From: Janibacter melonis
Lineage (GTDB): Bacteria > Actinomycetota > Actinomycetes > Actinomycetales > Dermatophilaceae
Assembly (NCBI RefSeq): GCF_020567375.1
Contig: NZ_JAJBZM010000002.1
Coordinates: 650,779-714,778 of the forward strand
DNA length: 64,000 nucleotides
Direction of reading: 5' to 3'
This document shows positions 18,517 through 26,473 of the stretch, one piece after another; position 1 is the stretch's first letter; each line of letters opens with the position of its first letter. Made by a program: the position numbers and the translations under genes. A model generated the notes under the pieces. The model was not told the DNA's origin. It searched no databases and worked only from the letters and a program-made list of their open reading frames with translations.

Positions 18517-19839
18517 TCATGTGTCGTAGGGGCCGCGCTCACCGGGCTCGATGCGGGCCATCTCCTCGCTCTCGTCGACGTCCTCCTCGACCTCCGCCTG
18601 CTCCGCGGGCGTGAGGAGGTCTTCCGGTTCGTCGACACCCGGCGGCTCGGGGTCGAGCAGGTGGTGCCCGACGGCGTTGAGCACCGCGATGAGCGGCACG
18701 GCGACGAGCGCGCCGAAGATGCCGCCGACGACGACACCGGCGGCGATGCCGAGGATGACGGCGAGCGGGTGCACGCGGACCGCGCGGCCGAGCAGGAGCG
18801 GCTGCAGCAGGTGCGCCTCGACCTGCTGCACGACGACGACCACGCCGAGCATGATGAGCGCGACGACGGGGCCCTTCGCGACGAGCGCGAGGACGACGGC
18901 GATGAATCCGGACAGCAGCGCGCCGATGACGGGGATGAAGGCGCCGAGGAAGACGAGCAGCCCGATGCCGGAGGCGAAGGGGACGCCGAGCACCAGCGCG
19001 CCGAGGCCGATGCCGAGCGCGTCGACGGCCGCGACGAGGATCGTCGCCCGGGTGAAGGCCTGCAGCTGGCCCCATGCGATGCGGCCGCCGGAGATGGCCT
19101 TCGCGCGCACGGTGCGGGGGAAGAGGCGCACCACCCAGCCCCAGATCTGGGGGCCGTCGTAGAGGAAGAAGAAGAGGGCGAACATCGTGATCGCCGCGCC
19201 GGCCAGCAGGTGCCCGACGGTGAGGCCAGCCTGGGCGGCGCGGCCGCCGATCTCGCTCTGGCCCAGGCTCTCCCGCGCTCGGTCGAGGTATCCGGTGAGC
19301 TCGCCGTCGCTGAGGTTGAAGGTCGTGAGGACCCACGTGCGGATCTGGTCGACGCCCTGGCCGACCTGCCCGACGAGGTCCGGCAGCTGGGCGGCGAACT
19401 GGTTGACGACGAAGCTGAAGAGCCCGACGATCACCGCCAGCGTGCCGAGGACGGTGATGATCGCGGCGAGCCCACGCGGCATGAAGGAGGCGAGCCGGCG
19501 GAAGAGCGGCTCGAGCAGCGCCGCGAGGAGGATCGCGACGATGATCGGGTAGGTCACCTCGGAGAGGAAGCCGACGAGGTAGATCAGCGCGGCGATGCCG
19601 GCGGCGATGAGCAGCAGGCGCCACGTCCACTCGCTCGCGGCGCGCACGAGCGGAGGCACGTGGCTGCGGTCGGCCTCGGCGGTCGCGTCTGCGGGGACCT
19701 CGACGACGAGCGGTCGCGGGGGAGGTCCGGCCTGGCGCTCCCGGGCAGTGACGACGGCCTCGGTGATGCGGTGGCGCAGCGAGCGGGTGGCGTCGGTCTC
19801 GTCCGTCTGGGCGGGATCCGGCTCGTGGTCCGTGGGCAT
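18517..19839 (-). CDS. AI-2E family transporter
   Basis: A 440-residue membrane protein of the AI-2E (UPF0118, PerM) family. It has a hydrophilic N-terminus of about 70 residues, paired helices (LLLIAAGIAALIYLVGFLSE, YPIIVAILLAALLEPLFRRL), an amphipathic soluble segment, then a helix bundle with FFFLYDGPQIW, PFASGIGLLVFLGAFIPVIG and the family block VQQVEAHLLQPLLLGRAVRVHPLAV. Members export autoinducer-2, indole-like compounds or act in Na/H exchange, so the substrate is open. The acidic C-terminal tail (EEDVDESEEMARIEPGERG) is cytoplasmic. Start ATG 19839. Confidence 0.9.
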   Translation of the reverse strand: MPTDHEPDPAQTDETDATRSLRHRITEAVVTARERQAGPPPRPLVVEVPADATAEADRSHVPPLVRAASEWTWRLLLIAAGIAALIYLVGFLSEVTYPIIVAILLAALLEPLFRRLASFMPRGLAAIITVLGTLAVIVGLFSFVVNQFAAQLPDLVGQVGQGVDQIRTWVLTTFNLSDGELTGYLDRARESLGQSEIGGRAAQAGLTVGHLLAGAAITMFALFFFLYDGPQIWGWVVRLFPRTVRAKAISGGRIAWGQLQAFTRATILVAAVDALGIGLGALVLGVPFASGIGLLVFLGAFIPVIGALLSGFIAVVLALVAKGPVVALIMLGVVVVVQQVEAHLLQPLLLGRAVRVHPLAVILGIAAGVVVGGIFGALVAVPLIAVLNAVGHHLLDPEPPGVDEPEDLLTPAEQAEVEEDVDESEEMARIEPGERGPYDT

Positions 19840-19895
19840 GGACGTCCTTGCCGAAGGGGGAGGCGCGAGCGCCCTGACCGACGGAGCCTAGCCGT

Positions 19896-19925
19896 TTGGA
19901 CCGGGCCCGGACGCTGGGTTATCGT
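19896..19925 (+). promoter_or_regulatory. tRNA-Ala promoter
   Basis: A -35 box TTGGAC (19896-19901), an 18-bp spacer and a -10 box TATCGT (19920-19925) place the transcription start a few bases before the tRNA at 19939. Confidence 0.6.
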
Positions 19926-19938
19926 TGCCGCTGCACCT

Positions 19939-20014
<76 letters not shown>

Positions 20015-20020
20015 GCGTGA

Positions 20021-20046
20021 GACCCCGGCCGGGATCGGCCGGGGTC
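20021..20046 (+). terminator. tRNA-Ala terminator
   Basis: GACCCCGGCC (20021-20030) pairs with GGCCGGGGTC (20037-20046), followed by TTCGTCGTC. It starts six bases behind the CCA end of the tRNA. Confidence 0.85.
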
Positions 20047-20087
20047 TTCGTCGTCTCCGGGGCGCTGACTTGGCGGACGGGCAGCGC

Positions 20088-20648
20088 TCATGAGCGGACG
20101 TGCATCCGCTCGCCCTGGGGCCCGAAGATCGCGAGCACCTCGGCCGGCGCCGGGCCCGGGTTGCCGATCCAGTGCGGGGTGCGGGTGTCGAACTCCACCA
20201 CCTCGCCCGGCTCGAGCATGAGGTCTCGCGTGCCGAGCAGCAGACGGATCCGGCCGTTGAGGACGTAGAGCCACTCGTAGCCCTCGTGGGTCTGCAGCGT
20301 CGGGGCCGGGTTGGTCTCGACGGGCATGACCATCTTGAAGGACTGCAGCCCGCCCGGCCGCCGGGTGAGCGAGATGAAGGTCCGGCCGTGCCGGACGACC
20401 GGCTTGGAGCGGATGCGCGGGTCGCCGGTCTCGGGGGCGTCGACGAGCTCGTCGAGCGCGACCCGGTGGGCGCGGGCCAGGGGGAGCAGGAGCTCGAGGG
20501 TCGGCTTGCGCTGGCCTGACTCGAGCCGCGACAGCGTGCTCACCGAGATGCCGGTCTCCTCGGCGAGATCGGTGAGGGTCGCCTCGCGCTCGAGGCGCAG
20601 CTGGCGCAGGCGGGGGCCGACCCCGCGGAGCACGTCGTCGTCGGTCAT
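20088..20648 (-). CDS. XRE-family HTH regulator with C-terminal cupin domain
   Basis: A 186-residue regulator: lambda-type helix-turn-helix at about 10-65 (LRQLRLEREATLTDLAEETG, VSTLSRLESGQRKPTLELL) and a cupin sensor at about 105-180 (HEGYEWLYVLNGRIRLLLG, EPGEVVEFDTRTPHWIGN). This architecture (PuuR/SutR-like) represses an adjacent gene and responds to a small ligand. It is divergent from the FAD-oxidoreductase/methyltransferase fusion with 67 bases between, which is almost certainly its target. An in-frame ATG further upstream lies inside the neighbour's region and was not used. Confidence 0.88.
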   Translation of the reverse strand: MTDDDVLRGVGPRLRQLRLEREATLTDLAEETGISVSTLSRLESGQRKPTLELLLPLARAHRVALDELVDAPETGDPRIRSKPVVRHGRTFISLTRRPGGLQSFKMVMPVETNPAPTLQTHEGYEWLYVLNGRIRLLLGTRDLMLEPGEVVEFDTRTPHWIGNPGPAPAEVLAIFGPQGERMHVRS

Positions 20649-20658
20649 GCGTCCTAGT

Positions 20659-20686
20659 TTGCCAGGACGGCAAGAATGTTTGTCAA
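20659..20686. promoter_or_regulatory. Operator/promoter candidate of the divergent XRE-cupin and oxidoreductase genes
   Basis: The 67-bp divergent gap contains the inverted repeat TTGCCAGGACGGCAA (20659-20673). TTTGTCAAA (20680-20688) supplies TTGACA on the minus strand at 20681-20686, a perfect -35 hexamer for the regulator gene. A repressor bound to the inverted repeat would cover the regulator's own core promoter. Confidence 0.5.
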
Positions 20687-20715
20687 AAGTGCGAGAGTGG
20701 TCGCACCATCGTCCT

Positions 20716-22293
20716 ATGGACGAGAACCCCACCCCCCAGACCTACGACGTCGTCGTCATCGGCGGCGGCGCCGCCGGCCTCAGCGGCGCGATGGCGCTCG
20801 GCCGCTCGAAGCGCTCGGTCCTCGTGATCGACGCCGGCGAGCCCCGCAACGCCCCCGCCGACCACGCCCACAACTACCTCGGGCGCGAGGGGGTCTCCCC
20901 CTTCGAGCTGCTCGAGATCGGCCGCGCCGAGGTCGCCCAGTACGGGGTCGAGATCCTCTCCGACCGCGTCGTCGCGGTCTCCGGCGAGGTCGACGCCTTC
21001 CTCGTGACGACGCAGGGCGGCCGTCGGGTCATGGCCCGCCGCGTCCTCGTCACCGGCGGCGTGGTCGACGAGCTGCCCGACGTGCCCGGCCTCGCGCATC
21101 GGTGGGGCGTCGACGTCCTGCACTGCCCGTACTGCCACGGCTGGGAGGTCCGCGACCGGCGGATCGCCGTGCTCGCCACCTCGCCCATGGCCGGCCACCA
21201 GGCCCTGCTCTTCCGCCAGCTGAGCGACGACGTGGTCGTCGTCGTGCACGACGGCGTCGAGATCCCCGACGAGGAGCTCGAGCGGCTCGGTGCGATCGGG
21301 GTGCGAGTCCTGCACGGCACCCCTCAGGAGGTCGTCTCCGACGGCGACCGCCTCGTCGGCCTGCGCCTCGCCGACGGCACGATCCTCGAGCGCGACGCGG
21401 TCGTCGTCGCCAGCAGGCCCCACGTGCGCACCGACTACCTGCGCCCTCTCGGCATCGAGGCGACCCCCTTCGAGATGCACGGGACCGAGCTCGGCTCGGT
21501 CATCGCCGTCGAGCCCACCGGCGCGACGAGCGTGCCCGGCGTCTTCGCCGCGGGCAACGCCACCGACATCGCGATGATCCTCGTCGCCTCCGCCGCCCAC
21601 GGCGTCCGCGTCGGTGCCTGGATCAACGCCGAGCTCGCCACGGCGGACGCGACCCTGGCCGCGGCGCAGCGACGCGAGGGCTTCTTCGAGCGAGATGCGT
21701 GGGAGGAGCGCTACTCGGGCGACCGCGTGTGGAGCGGCCGGGTCAACGCCCAGCTCGCCGCGGAGGCGCCGTCGCTCACGCCGGGTCGCGCGCTCGAGAT
21801 CGGCTGCGGCGAAGGGGGAGACGCGATCTGGCTCGCCGGGCAGGGATGGCAGGTGACGGCCGTCGACTTCGCCGACGCCGCGCTGGGCCGCACCTCTGAG
21901 CACGCCGCCCAGGTCGGGGTCGGCGACCGGGTCGAGACCCGTCGTGTCGACGTGCGGACCTTCGAGCCGGGCGGCGAGACGTGGGACCTCGTCACCTCGC
22001 ACTTCTTCCACCTGCCCGACGGCGGCATGCCCGATGTCGTCCGTCGGCTGGCGTCGGCCGTCGCCCCCGGCGGCACCCTGCTCGTCGTCGGCCACCACCC
22101 CGGCGACCTCAGCACGGGTCTGCGCCACGGGCACGCGACGTTCATGTTCACCGCCGAGGAGCTCGCGCCCGCGCTGCCCGAGGGCTTCGAGGTCGAGGTG
22201 TGCGCGGCGCGACCGCGGACCCAGGCGCACCCCGAGACCGGCGAGGAGATCGACGTGACCGACGCGGTGCTGCGCGCCCGCCGGGTGGGCTGA
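20716..22293 (+). CDS. Fusion of thioredoxin-reductase-like FAD oxidoreductase and class I SAM methyltransferase
   Basis: The 525-residue protein has two domains. Residues 1-310 resemble thioredoxin reductase: FAD loop VVVIGGGAAGLSG (12-24), redox pair CPYC (137-140), and GVFAAGNATD near the end. An NAD(P)-site GxGxxG/A is not obvious because the equivalent segment reads AVLATSPMAG. Residues 325-525 are a SAM methyltransferase with motif I ALEIGCGEGGDAIWLA (359-374) and an acidic residue after strand 2 (TAVDFADA). Such fusions exist in actinobacteria but their reaction is unknown. A linked redox and S/Se/metal-methylating detoxification is plausible. Control is probably by the divergent XRE-cupin regulator. 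Confidence 0.85.
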   Translation: MDENPTPQTYDVVVIGGGAAGLSGAMALGRSKRSVLVIDAGEPRNAPADHAHNYLGREGVSPFELLEIGRAEVAQYGVEILSDRVVAVSGEVDAFLVTTQGGRRVMARRVLVTGGVVDELPDVPGLAHRWGVDVLHCPYCHGWEVRDRRIAVLATSPMAGHQALLFRQLSDDVVVVVHDGVEIPDEELERLGAIGVRVLHGTPQEVVSDGDRLVGLRLADGTILERDAVVVASRPHVRTDYLRPLGIEATPFEMHGTELGSVIAVEPTGATSVPGVFAAGNATDIAMILVASAAHGVRVGAWINAELATADATLAAAQRREGFFERDAWEERYSGDRVWSGRVNAQLAAEAPSLTPGRALEIGCGEGGDAIWLAGQGWQVTAVDFADAALGRTSEHAAQVGVGDRVETRRVDVRTFEPGGETWDLVTSHFFHLPDGGMPDVVRRLASAVAPGGTLLVVGHHPGDLSTGLRHGHATFMFTAEELAPALPEGFEVEVCAARPRTQAHPETGEEIDVTDAVLRARRVG

Positions 22294-22298
22294 CCCGC

Positions 22299-22784
22299 TC
22301 AGACCCAGAAGGTGTCGTGCCGGTCCATGAAGTCGGCGCGCTCCTGATCGCTCATCGGCTCGCCCCGCGCGAGGGTCTCGAAGTAGTCCTCGCGCGGGCC
22401 GCCAGGGGCGAACATGAGGAGCATCGAGGCCGGCCCCGCGCCACGGAAGCCGTGGATGCCCCCTTCGGGCACGTAGAGGAAGTCTCCCGGCCGGGCGGTC
22501 ACCCATGCCCGCCCGTCGTAGAGGCGCACCTCGCCCGAGAGCACGTAGAACTGCTCGGAGATCGAGCGGTGGAAGTGCGGGTCGGGCCCGGACTCGGTCT
22601 CGCCGAATGTCCACCGGTAGAGCCCGAAGCGGTGCGCCGTCTGGTCGCCGGTGGCGAGGTACTCGCACGTCCCGCCGTTGCTGTAGCTGATCTCCGGCGG
22701 GGTGCTCGAGCGCCGCAGCCACGCGCTCGCCTCGCCCTCGGGTGCCTCGTGGGTCGGCGGCGGGTAGGGGCGGGGGAGCGACAT
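22299..22784 (-). CDS. Cupin-domain protein
   Basis: A 161-residue single cupin. Motif 1 is PHFHRSISEQFYVLSGEVRL with His and Glu metal ligands, and motif 2 is PGDFLYVPEGGIHGFRG. A GAGAGGG ribosome binding site lies nine bases before the ATG. It follows the GAF/Fis regulator gene by 44 bases on the same strand and so may share its transcript. The ligand or reaction is not predictable. Confidence 0.75.
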   Translation of the reverse strand: MSLPRPYPPPTHEAPEGEASAWLRRSSTPPEISYSNGGTCEYLATGDQTAHRFGLYRWTFGETESGPDPHFHRSISEQFYVLSGEVRLYDGRAWVTARPGDFLYVPEGGIHGFRGAGPASMLLMFAPGGPREDYFETLARGEPMSDQERADFMDRHDTFWV

Positions 22785-22828
22785 CGGCGGGCCCTCTCTG
22801 TCCTTCGTGAAGGGGTGGTCGGCGGCGG

Positions 22829-24316
22829 TCAGCCCGGGCGGCGGATCCCGTAGTGGCGCAGCTTGCGGTAGATCGTGGCCCGGCTCATCCCGAGCTCGGC
22901 GGCCGCCTCGGCGACGCTGCGGCCGGGGTCGGCGAGAGCGCGGACGATCTCGTCGCGCTCGACCGTCTCGAGGCGGGAGAGCCGGGGGCCGGACGCGGAG
23001 AAGGCGGGCGGCAGGTGCCGGACGTCGATGGTCTCGGCGCGGGTCGCCGCGTCGTGGACGACCCGGACGAGCTCGTCGGCGTTGCCCGGCCAGTCGTGCG
23101 CGAGCAGCGCGCGCTCGGCGGCGGGGGTGAGGTCGATCTCGCGCATCCGGGTCTGGTGGGCGGCCCACCGGGCCAGGGCGAGGACGTCGTCGGGGCGCTC
23201 GCGAAGGGGGAGGACCGGCACGACGGTGCCGACGAGGGCGGCGAGCGGCGCGGGCACCGAGTCGAGGTCGCGGGCGGTGACCGCCCAGGTGAGGGTCCCC
23301 GACGCGCCCGCGCGCGAGGCGACCGCCGAGGACGCCCGGGCGTACAGCTCCTGGGCAGCCCAGGCGGGCAGGAGGTCGACGTTCTCGACGACGACCGCGG
23401 TGTCCGGCTTGGCGAGCTCGGGGGTCCACAACGACAACCAGGCCTCGACGTCGTCGGGGGCGGGGACGTCGGCGCTGAGGATGCGGATGCGCGGGTGCGC
23501 AGCCCGCAGGGCCTGGCCGAGGAGCGTCGCCCGACCGGAGCCGGGCTCGCCGACGGCCGCGACGACGTGCCCGTCGTGCAGGGCGCGGGTCGTCGCGGCC
23601 TGCGCCTCCGTCCACGACGTCGACATCGCGCGCAGGGTGCCGGAGGCCGGCTCGAGACGCGCTCGCTGCACCCGGAAGACCCCGCCGCGGGCCGGTGGGC
23701 GTGGTGCGTGACCGCCGGAGCGCGCGAGCATGAGGGCGCTCGTCGAGGTCGCCGCCGACTCCGCGAGGGCGAGGAGCAGTCCTGCAGAGGAGCGGGACCA
23801 CGTCGTGAGGTTGACGCAGCCCTCGAGGTCGCCGGTGACGGGGTTGAGCACGGGTACCGCGGCGCAGGTGTAGATCGCCAGGCCGGCGCTGTAGTGCTCC
23901 TCGGCGCGCACGAGGGAGGGGGTGCGGTCGGCCAGGGCCATGCCCAGCCCGTTGGTCCCCGCGTCGCGCTCGGAGAAGGCGAAGCCGGGTGCCAGGTGCA
24001 CGCGGTCGAGCGCCCGCAGGAGCGAGGTGTCGCCGGAGACCCGGTCGAGGACGAGCCCGTCGGCGTCGGTGAGCATGAGGCTGAGCGGCTCGTCGACGAG
24101 GGTCTTGTGCAGGCCGGCGAGGACCGCCTGGCCGCACTCGTAGAAGAGGGAGTCGGTCGAGATCGAGCCCGTCCAGGCCGGGTCGACGCCGTCGAGCGGC
24201 ACGCCGTACTCCTCGCTGCGTCGCCAGGAGGCGAGCAGGCGGTGCGAGGGCGCGACGGGATCCCCCTTCGCGTGCGTCATCGCCCGCTGCGGCACGACGT
24301 GGTCCTCGGCGGTCAT
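22829..24316 (-). CDS. GAF-domain/Fis-type transcriptional regulator, AcoR/MimR-like
   Basis: A 495-residue regulator: GAF-type sensor at about 60-200 (with SERDAGTNGLGMAL and VNLTTW), a central domain descended from AAA+ activators, and a Fis-type helix-turn-helix at the C-terminus (VAEAAAELGMSRATIYRKLR). The central P-loop reads GEPGSGRAT (256-264), with Arg for the catalytic Lys, and no GAFTGA sigma-54 contact loop is present. It therefore should act without sigma-54, as expected in an actinobacterium. Its divergent neighbours, amidohydrolase, DUF59 and zinc ADH, match the genes near mimR in propane-oxidation loci. Confidence 0.85.
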   Translation of the reverse strand: MTAEDHVVPQRAMTHAKGDPVAPSHRLLASWRRSEEYGVPLDGVDPAWTGSISTDSLFYECGQAVLAGLHKTLVDEPLSLMLTDADGLVLDRVSGDTSLLRALDRVHLAPGFAFSERDAGTNGLGMALADRTPSLVRAEEHYSAGLAIYTCAAVPVLNPVTGDLEGCVNLTTWSRSSAGLLLALAESAATSTSALMLARSGGHAPRPPARGGVFRVQRARLEPASGTLRAMSTSWTEAQAATTRALHDGHVVAAVGEPGSGRATLLGQALRAAHPRIRILSADVPAPDDVEAWLSLWTPELAKPDTAVVVENVDLLPAWAAQELYARASSAVASRAGASGTLTWAVTARDLDSVPAPLAALVGTVVPVLPLRERPDDVLALARWAAHQTRMREIDLTPAAERALLAHDWPGNADELVRVVHDAATRAETIDVRHLPPAFSASGPRLSRLETVERDEIVRALADPGRSVAEAAAELGMSRATIYRKLRHYGIRRPG

Positions 24317-24382
24317 CGTCGACCTCCTTCGCTGAGGTGACGGTAGCCCGCGGCCCTGGGACGCGCGAGGGGCCGAAGGGGG

Positions 24383-24504
24383 TGGTCTCGAGGCTCCTTC
24401 GTCGCACCTCGACCAGCAAGGGGCGTCGTCGCACCTCGACCAGCGGACGGGGTGCTCGTCGCACCTCTACCAGCGGACGGGGTGCTCGTCGCACCTCTAC
24501 CAGC
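24383..24504. repeat. REP-like element followed by tandem partial copies
   Basis: One complete unit (24383-24417, starting TGGTCTCGAGGCTCC) is followed by truncated copies of its right half (CGTCGCACCTCGACCAGC at 24427-24444). After these come two exact 30-bp copies (24445-24474 and 24475-24504), each ending GTCGCACCTCTACCAGC. The last two share a C-to-T change, so they arose by duplication of an already changed copy. The cluster fills the gap between the divergent regulator and amidohydrolase genes, upstream of the candidate operator. Confidence 0.85.
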
Positions 24505-24514
24505 GAGGAGGGGG

Positions 24515-24531
24515 TGTCTCAAAGTGAGACG
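24515..24531. promoter_or_regulatory. Operator candidate for the GAF/Fis regulator
   Basis: GTCTC-AAAGT-GAGAC (24516-24530) is a perfect 5-bp-arm palindrome. It is enclosed by a wider GGGGGTG...CACCCCC pair (about 24510-24540). It lies just upstream of the amidohydrolase promoter, centred near -50, where an activator would bind. Assignment to the neighbouring regulator is inference. Confidence 0.5.
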
Positions 24532-24540
24532 GGCACCCCC

Positions 24541-24569
24541 TTCTGCCCCCTTCGGCTGCTGCCTAGCGT
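24541..24569 (+). promoter_or_regulatory. Promoter of the amidohydrolase-DUF59-ADH operon
   Basis: A weak -35 box TTCTGC (24541-24546), a 17-bp spacer and a -10 box TAGCGT (24564-24569) leave a 5' leader of about 65 bases with a strong GGAAGGAGAGG ribosome binding site. A poor -35 next to a palindrome suits an activated promoter. Confidence 0.4.
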
Positions 24570-24639
24570 CGGAGGCGTCCCGAGACGACGACGTCGGGGT
24601 CACCGTCCGCGACGACGAGGTCGCGGGAAGGAGAGGTCC

Positions 24640-25683
24640 ATGTACACCAAGGACGGCGAGAGCTACTTCATCGTCGACGCCCACATCGCCCTGTGGGACG
24701 CGCGGCCGGAGAACCTGCGCAACGAGCACGGCAAGCAGTTCATCGACTGCTTCTACGACTACCACCGCAACCTCTCGCCCGAGAGCGAGACGTGGAGCTA
24801 CGAGGACTACCTCTACCAGGGCGGTGACCGCCTCATGAAGGATCTCTTCGAGGACGGCTACGTCGACCACGCGATCTTCCAGCCGGCCGCGCTCACCGAG
24901 TTCTACCACCGCGGCTTCGGGCAGACCGAGGAGGCTTTCGGGCTGGCCCAGGCGCACCCCGACAAGCTGACGTACAACCACAACTTCGACCCGCGCTACG
25001 GCGAGCAGGGGCTCGACCAGCTGCGGGCCGACCACGAGCGGATGGGCTTCACGGGGGTCAAGCTCTACACCGCCGAGTGGCACGGCGAGTCGCGCGGGTG
25101 GAAGCTCGACGACCCGTGGGCGTACAAGTACTTCGAGGAGTGCCGTGCCCTCGGCATCACGAACATCCACGTCCACAAGGGCCCGACGATCCGCCCGCTC
25201 GACCGGGACGCCTTCGACGTCGCCGACGTCGATCACGCGGCGACCGACTTCACCGATCTCAACTTCGTCGTCGAGCACGTCGGGCTGCCGCGCCTCGAGG
25301 ACTTCTGCTGGATCGCGACCCAGGAGCCGAACGTCTACGGCGGGCTCGCCGTCGCCATGCCCTTCATGCACACCCGGCCGCGCTACTTCGCGCAGATCAT
25401 CGGCGAGCTCCTCTACTGGATCGGCGAGGACCGCATCTTCTTCTCCAGCGACTACGCGCTGTGGACGCCGCGGTGGCTCGTCGAGGCCTTCGTCGACTTC
25501 CAGATCCCCGAGGACATGACGGAGTACGCGCCGATCACCCTCGAGCAGAAGAAGAAGATCCTCGGTCTCAACGCCGCGAAGATGTACGGCATCGACGTGC
25601 CCGCCGAGCTGCAGCTGCCGGACGCGGGTGCGACGCAGACCGGTCCGCGCGACCCGTCGGCCGCCGACCTCGCGAGCGTGTGA
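24640..25683 (+). CDS. Amidohydrolase family protein of the propane-monooxygenase-associated type
   Basis: A 347-residue TIM-barrel metal-dependent hydrolase (amidohydrolase-2 type) starting MYTKDGESYFIVDAHIALWD. HVHKGP in the middle and FFSSDYALWTPRW near the C-terminus supply His and Asp ligands. In mycobacterial and rhodococcal mim/prm loci a protein of this type directly follows the four monooxygenase genes and is thought to help assemble or support the di-iron enzyme rather than hydrolyse a nutrient. Here no monooxygenase gene precedes it. GGAAGGAGAGG lies just before the ATG. Confidence 0.8.
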   Translation: MYTKDGESYFIVDAHIALWDARPENLRNEHGKQFIDCFYDYHRNLSPESETWSYEDYLYQGGDRLMKDLFEDGYVDHAIFQPAALTEFYHRGFGQTEEAFGLAQAHPDKLTYNHNFDPRYGEQGLDQLRADHERMGFTGVKLYTAEWHGESRGWKLDDPWAYKYFEECRALGITNIHVHKGPTIRPLDRDAFDVADVDHAATDFTDLNFVVEHVGLPRLEDFCWIATQEPNVYGGLAVAMPFMHTRPRYFAQIIGELLYWIGEDRIFFSSDYALWTPRWLVEAFVDFQIPEDMTEYAPITLEQKKKILGLNAAKMYGIDVPAELQLPDAGATQTGPRDPSAADLASV

Positions 25684-25684
25684 C

Positions 25685-26473
25685 GTGAGCGTCATGACGA
25701 AGGGGTGCGAGGTCACCCTCGACGACGTGAGACGAGCCCTCGGCACGGTGCTCGACCCCGAGCTCGACGAGCCGATCACCGACCTGGGCTTCGTGCGCTC
25801 GGCAGAGGTGGGGGAGGGCACGGCCGTCGTCCACCTGCGCCTGCCGACGTCCTTCTGCTCGCCGAGCTTCGCCTACCTCATGGCCTCCGACGCCAAGGAC
25901 GCGCTCGTCGCGCTCGACGGGGTCGAGCGCGTCGTCGTCGAGCTCGACGACCACCACGACTCGGCCCTCATCAACGCCGGGCTCGCGGCCGACGCGGGCT
26001 ACGTCGGGACCTTCGGGCACGAGGCCGAGGAGAGCCTGGAGGGGCTGCGGTCCGTCTTCCGCCGCAAGGCGCACACCGCCGCCTCCGAGCGCAGTCTCGC
26101 CGAGCTGCTCCGGGCCGAGCCCTCCCTTCGCGAGGGCGACGTCGGCAGGGTCCGGCTCGGTGACCTGCCCCCGGGCCGGACCACCGACGCCCTGCGCCGC
26201 CGGCGCGAGTCGCTCGGTCTGAGCCTCGACGACGACGCCCTCGTCCTCGTCGACCACGAGGGGCGCGGGTACGCCCCCGACGCGGTGCCGATGGCGCTGC
26301 GCCGGGCCCGCGCCACCCGGGTCTCCATCGACGGCAACGCCCACTTCTGCCGCGGGCTGCTGCGCACCCGCTACGACGGGTCCGGCGCCGACCAGACCCC
26401 CCGGCTCGACGGCGCCGAGCCGGGCGACCACCACCACCTCATCCCCCTCACCGTGAAGGAGACCACCCGATGA
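25685..26473 (+). CDS. DUF59/MIP18-type metal-sulfur cluster assembly factor
   Basis: The N-terminal 100 residues are a DUF59 (MIP18/PaaD-like) domain: VLDPELDEPITDLGFV, then a strand-rich segment with PTSFCSPSFAYLM, whose Cys is a likely metal ligand. The remaining 160 residues are specific to the propane-monooxygenase-associated family. DUF59 proteins help insert Fe or Fe-S centres into client enzymes. The GTG at 25685 overlaps the upstream gene closely (one base apart). An ATG nine bases later is an alternative. The stop overlaps the ADH start (ATGA). Confidence 0.78.
   Translation: MSVMTKGCEVTLDDVRRALGTVLDPELDEPITDLGFVRSAEVGEGTAVVHLRLPTSFCSPSFAYLMASDAKDALVALDGVERVVVELDDHHDSALINAGLAADAGYVGTFGHEAEESLEGLRSVFRRKAHTAASERSLAELLRAEPSLREGDVGRVRLGDLPPGRTTDALRRRRESLGLSLDDDALVLVDHEGRGYAPDAVPMALRRARATRVSIDGNAHFCRGLLRTRYDGSGADQTPRLDGAEPGDHHHLIPLTVKETTR

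Noticed and set aside
24427-24504. CRISPR-like direct repeats
   Set aside because: Copies are contiguous without spacers and derive from a REP-like unit. No cas genes nearby.
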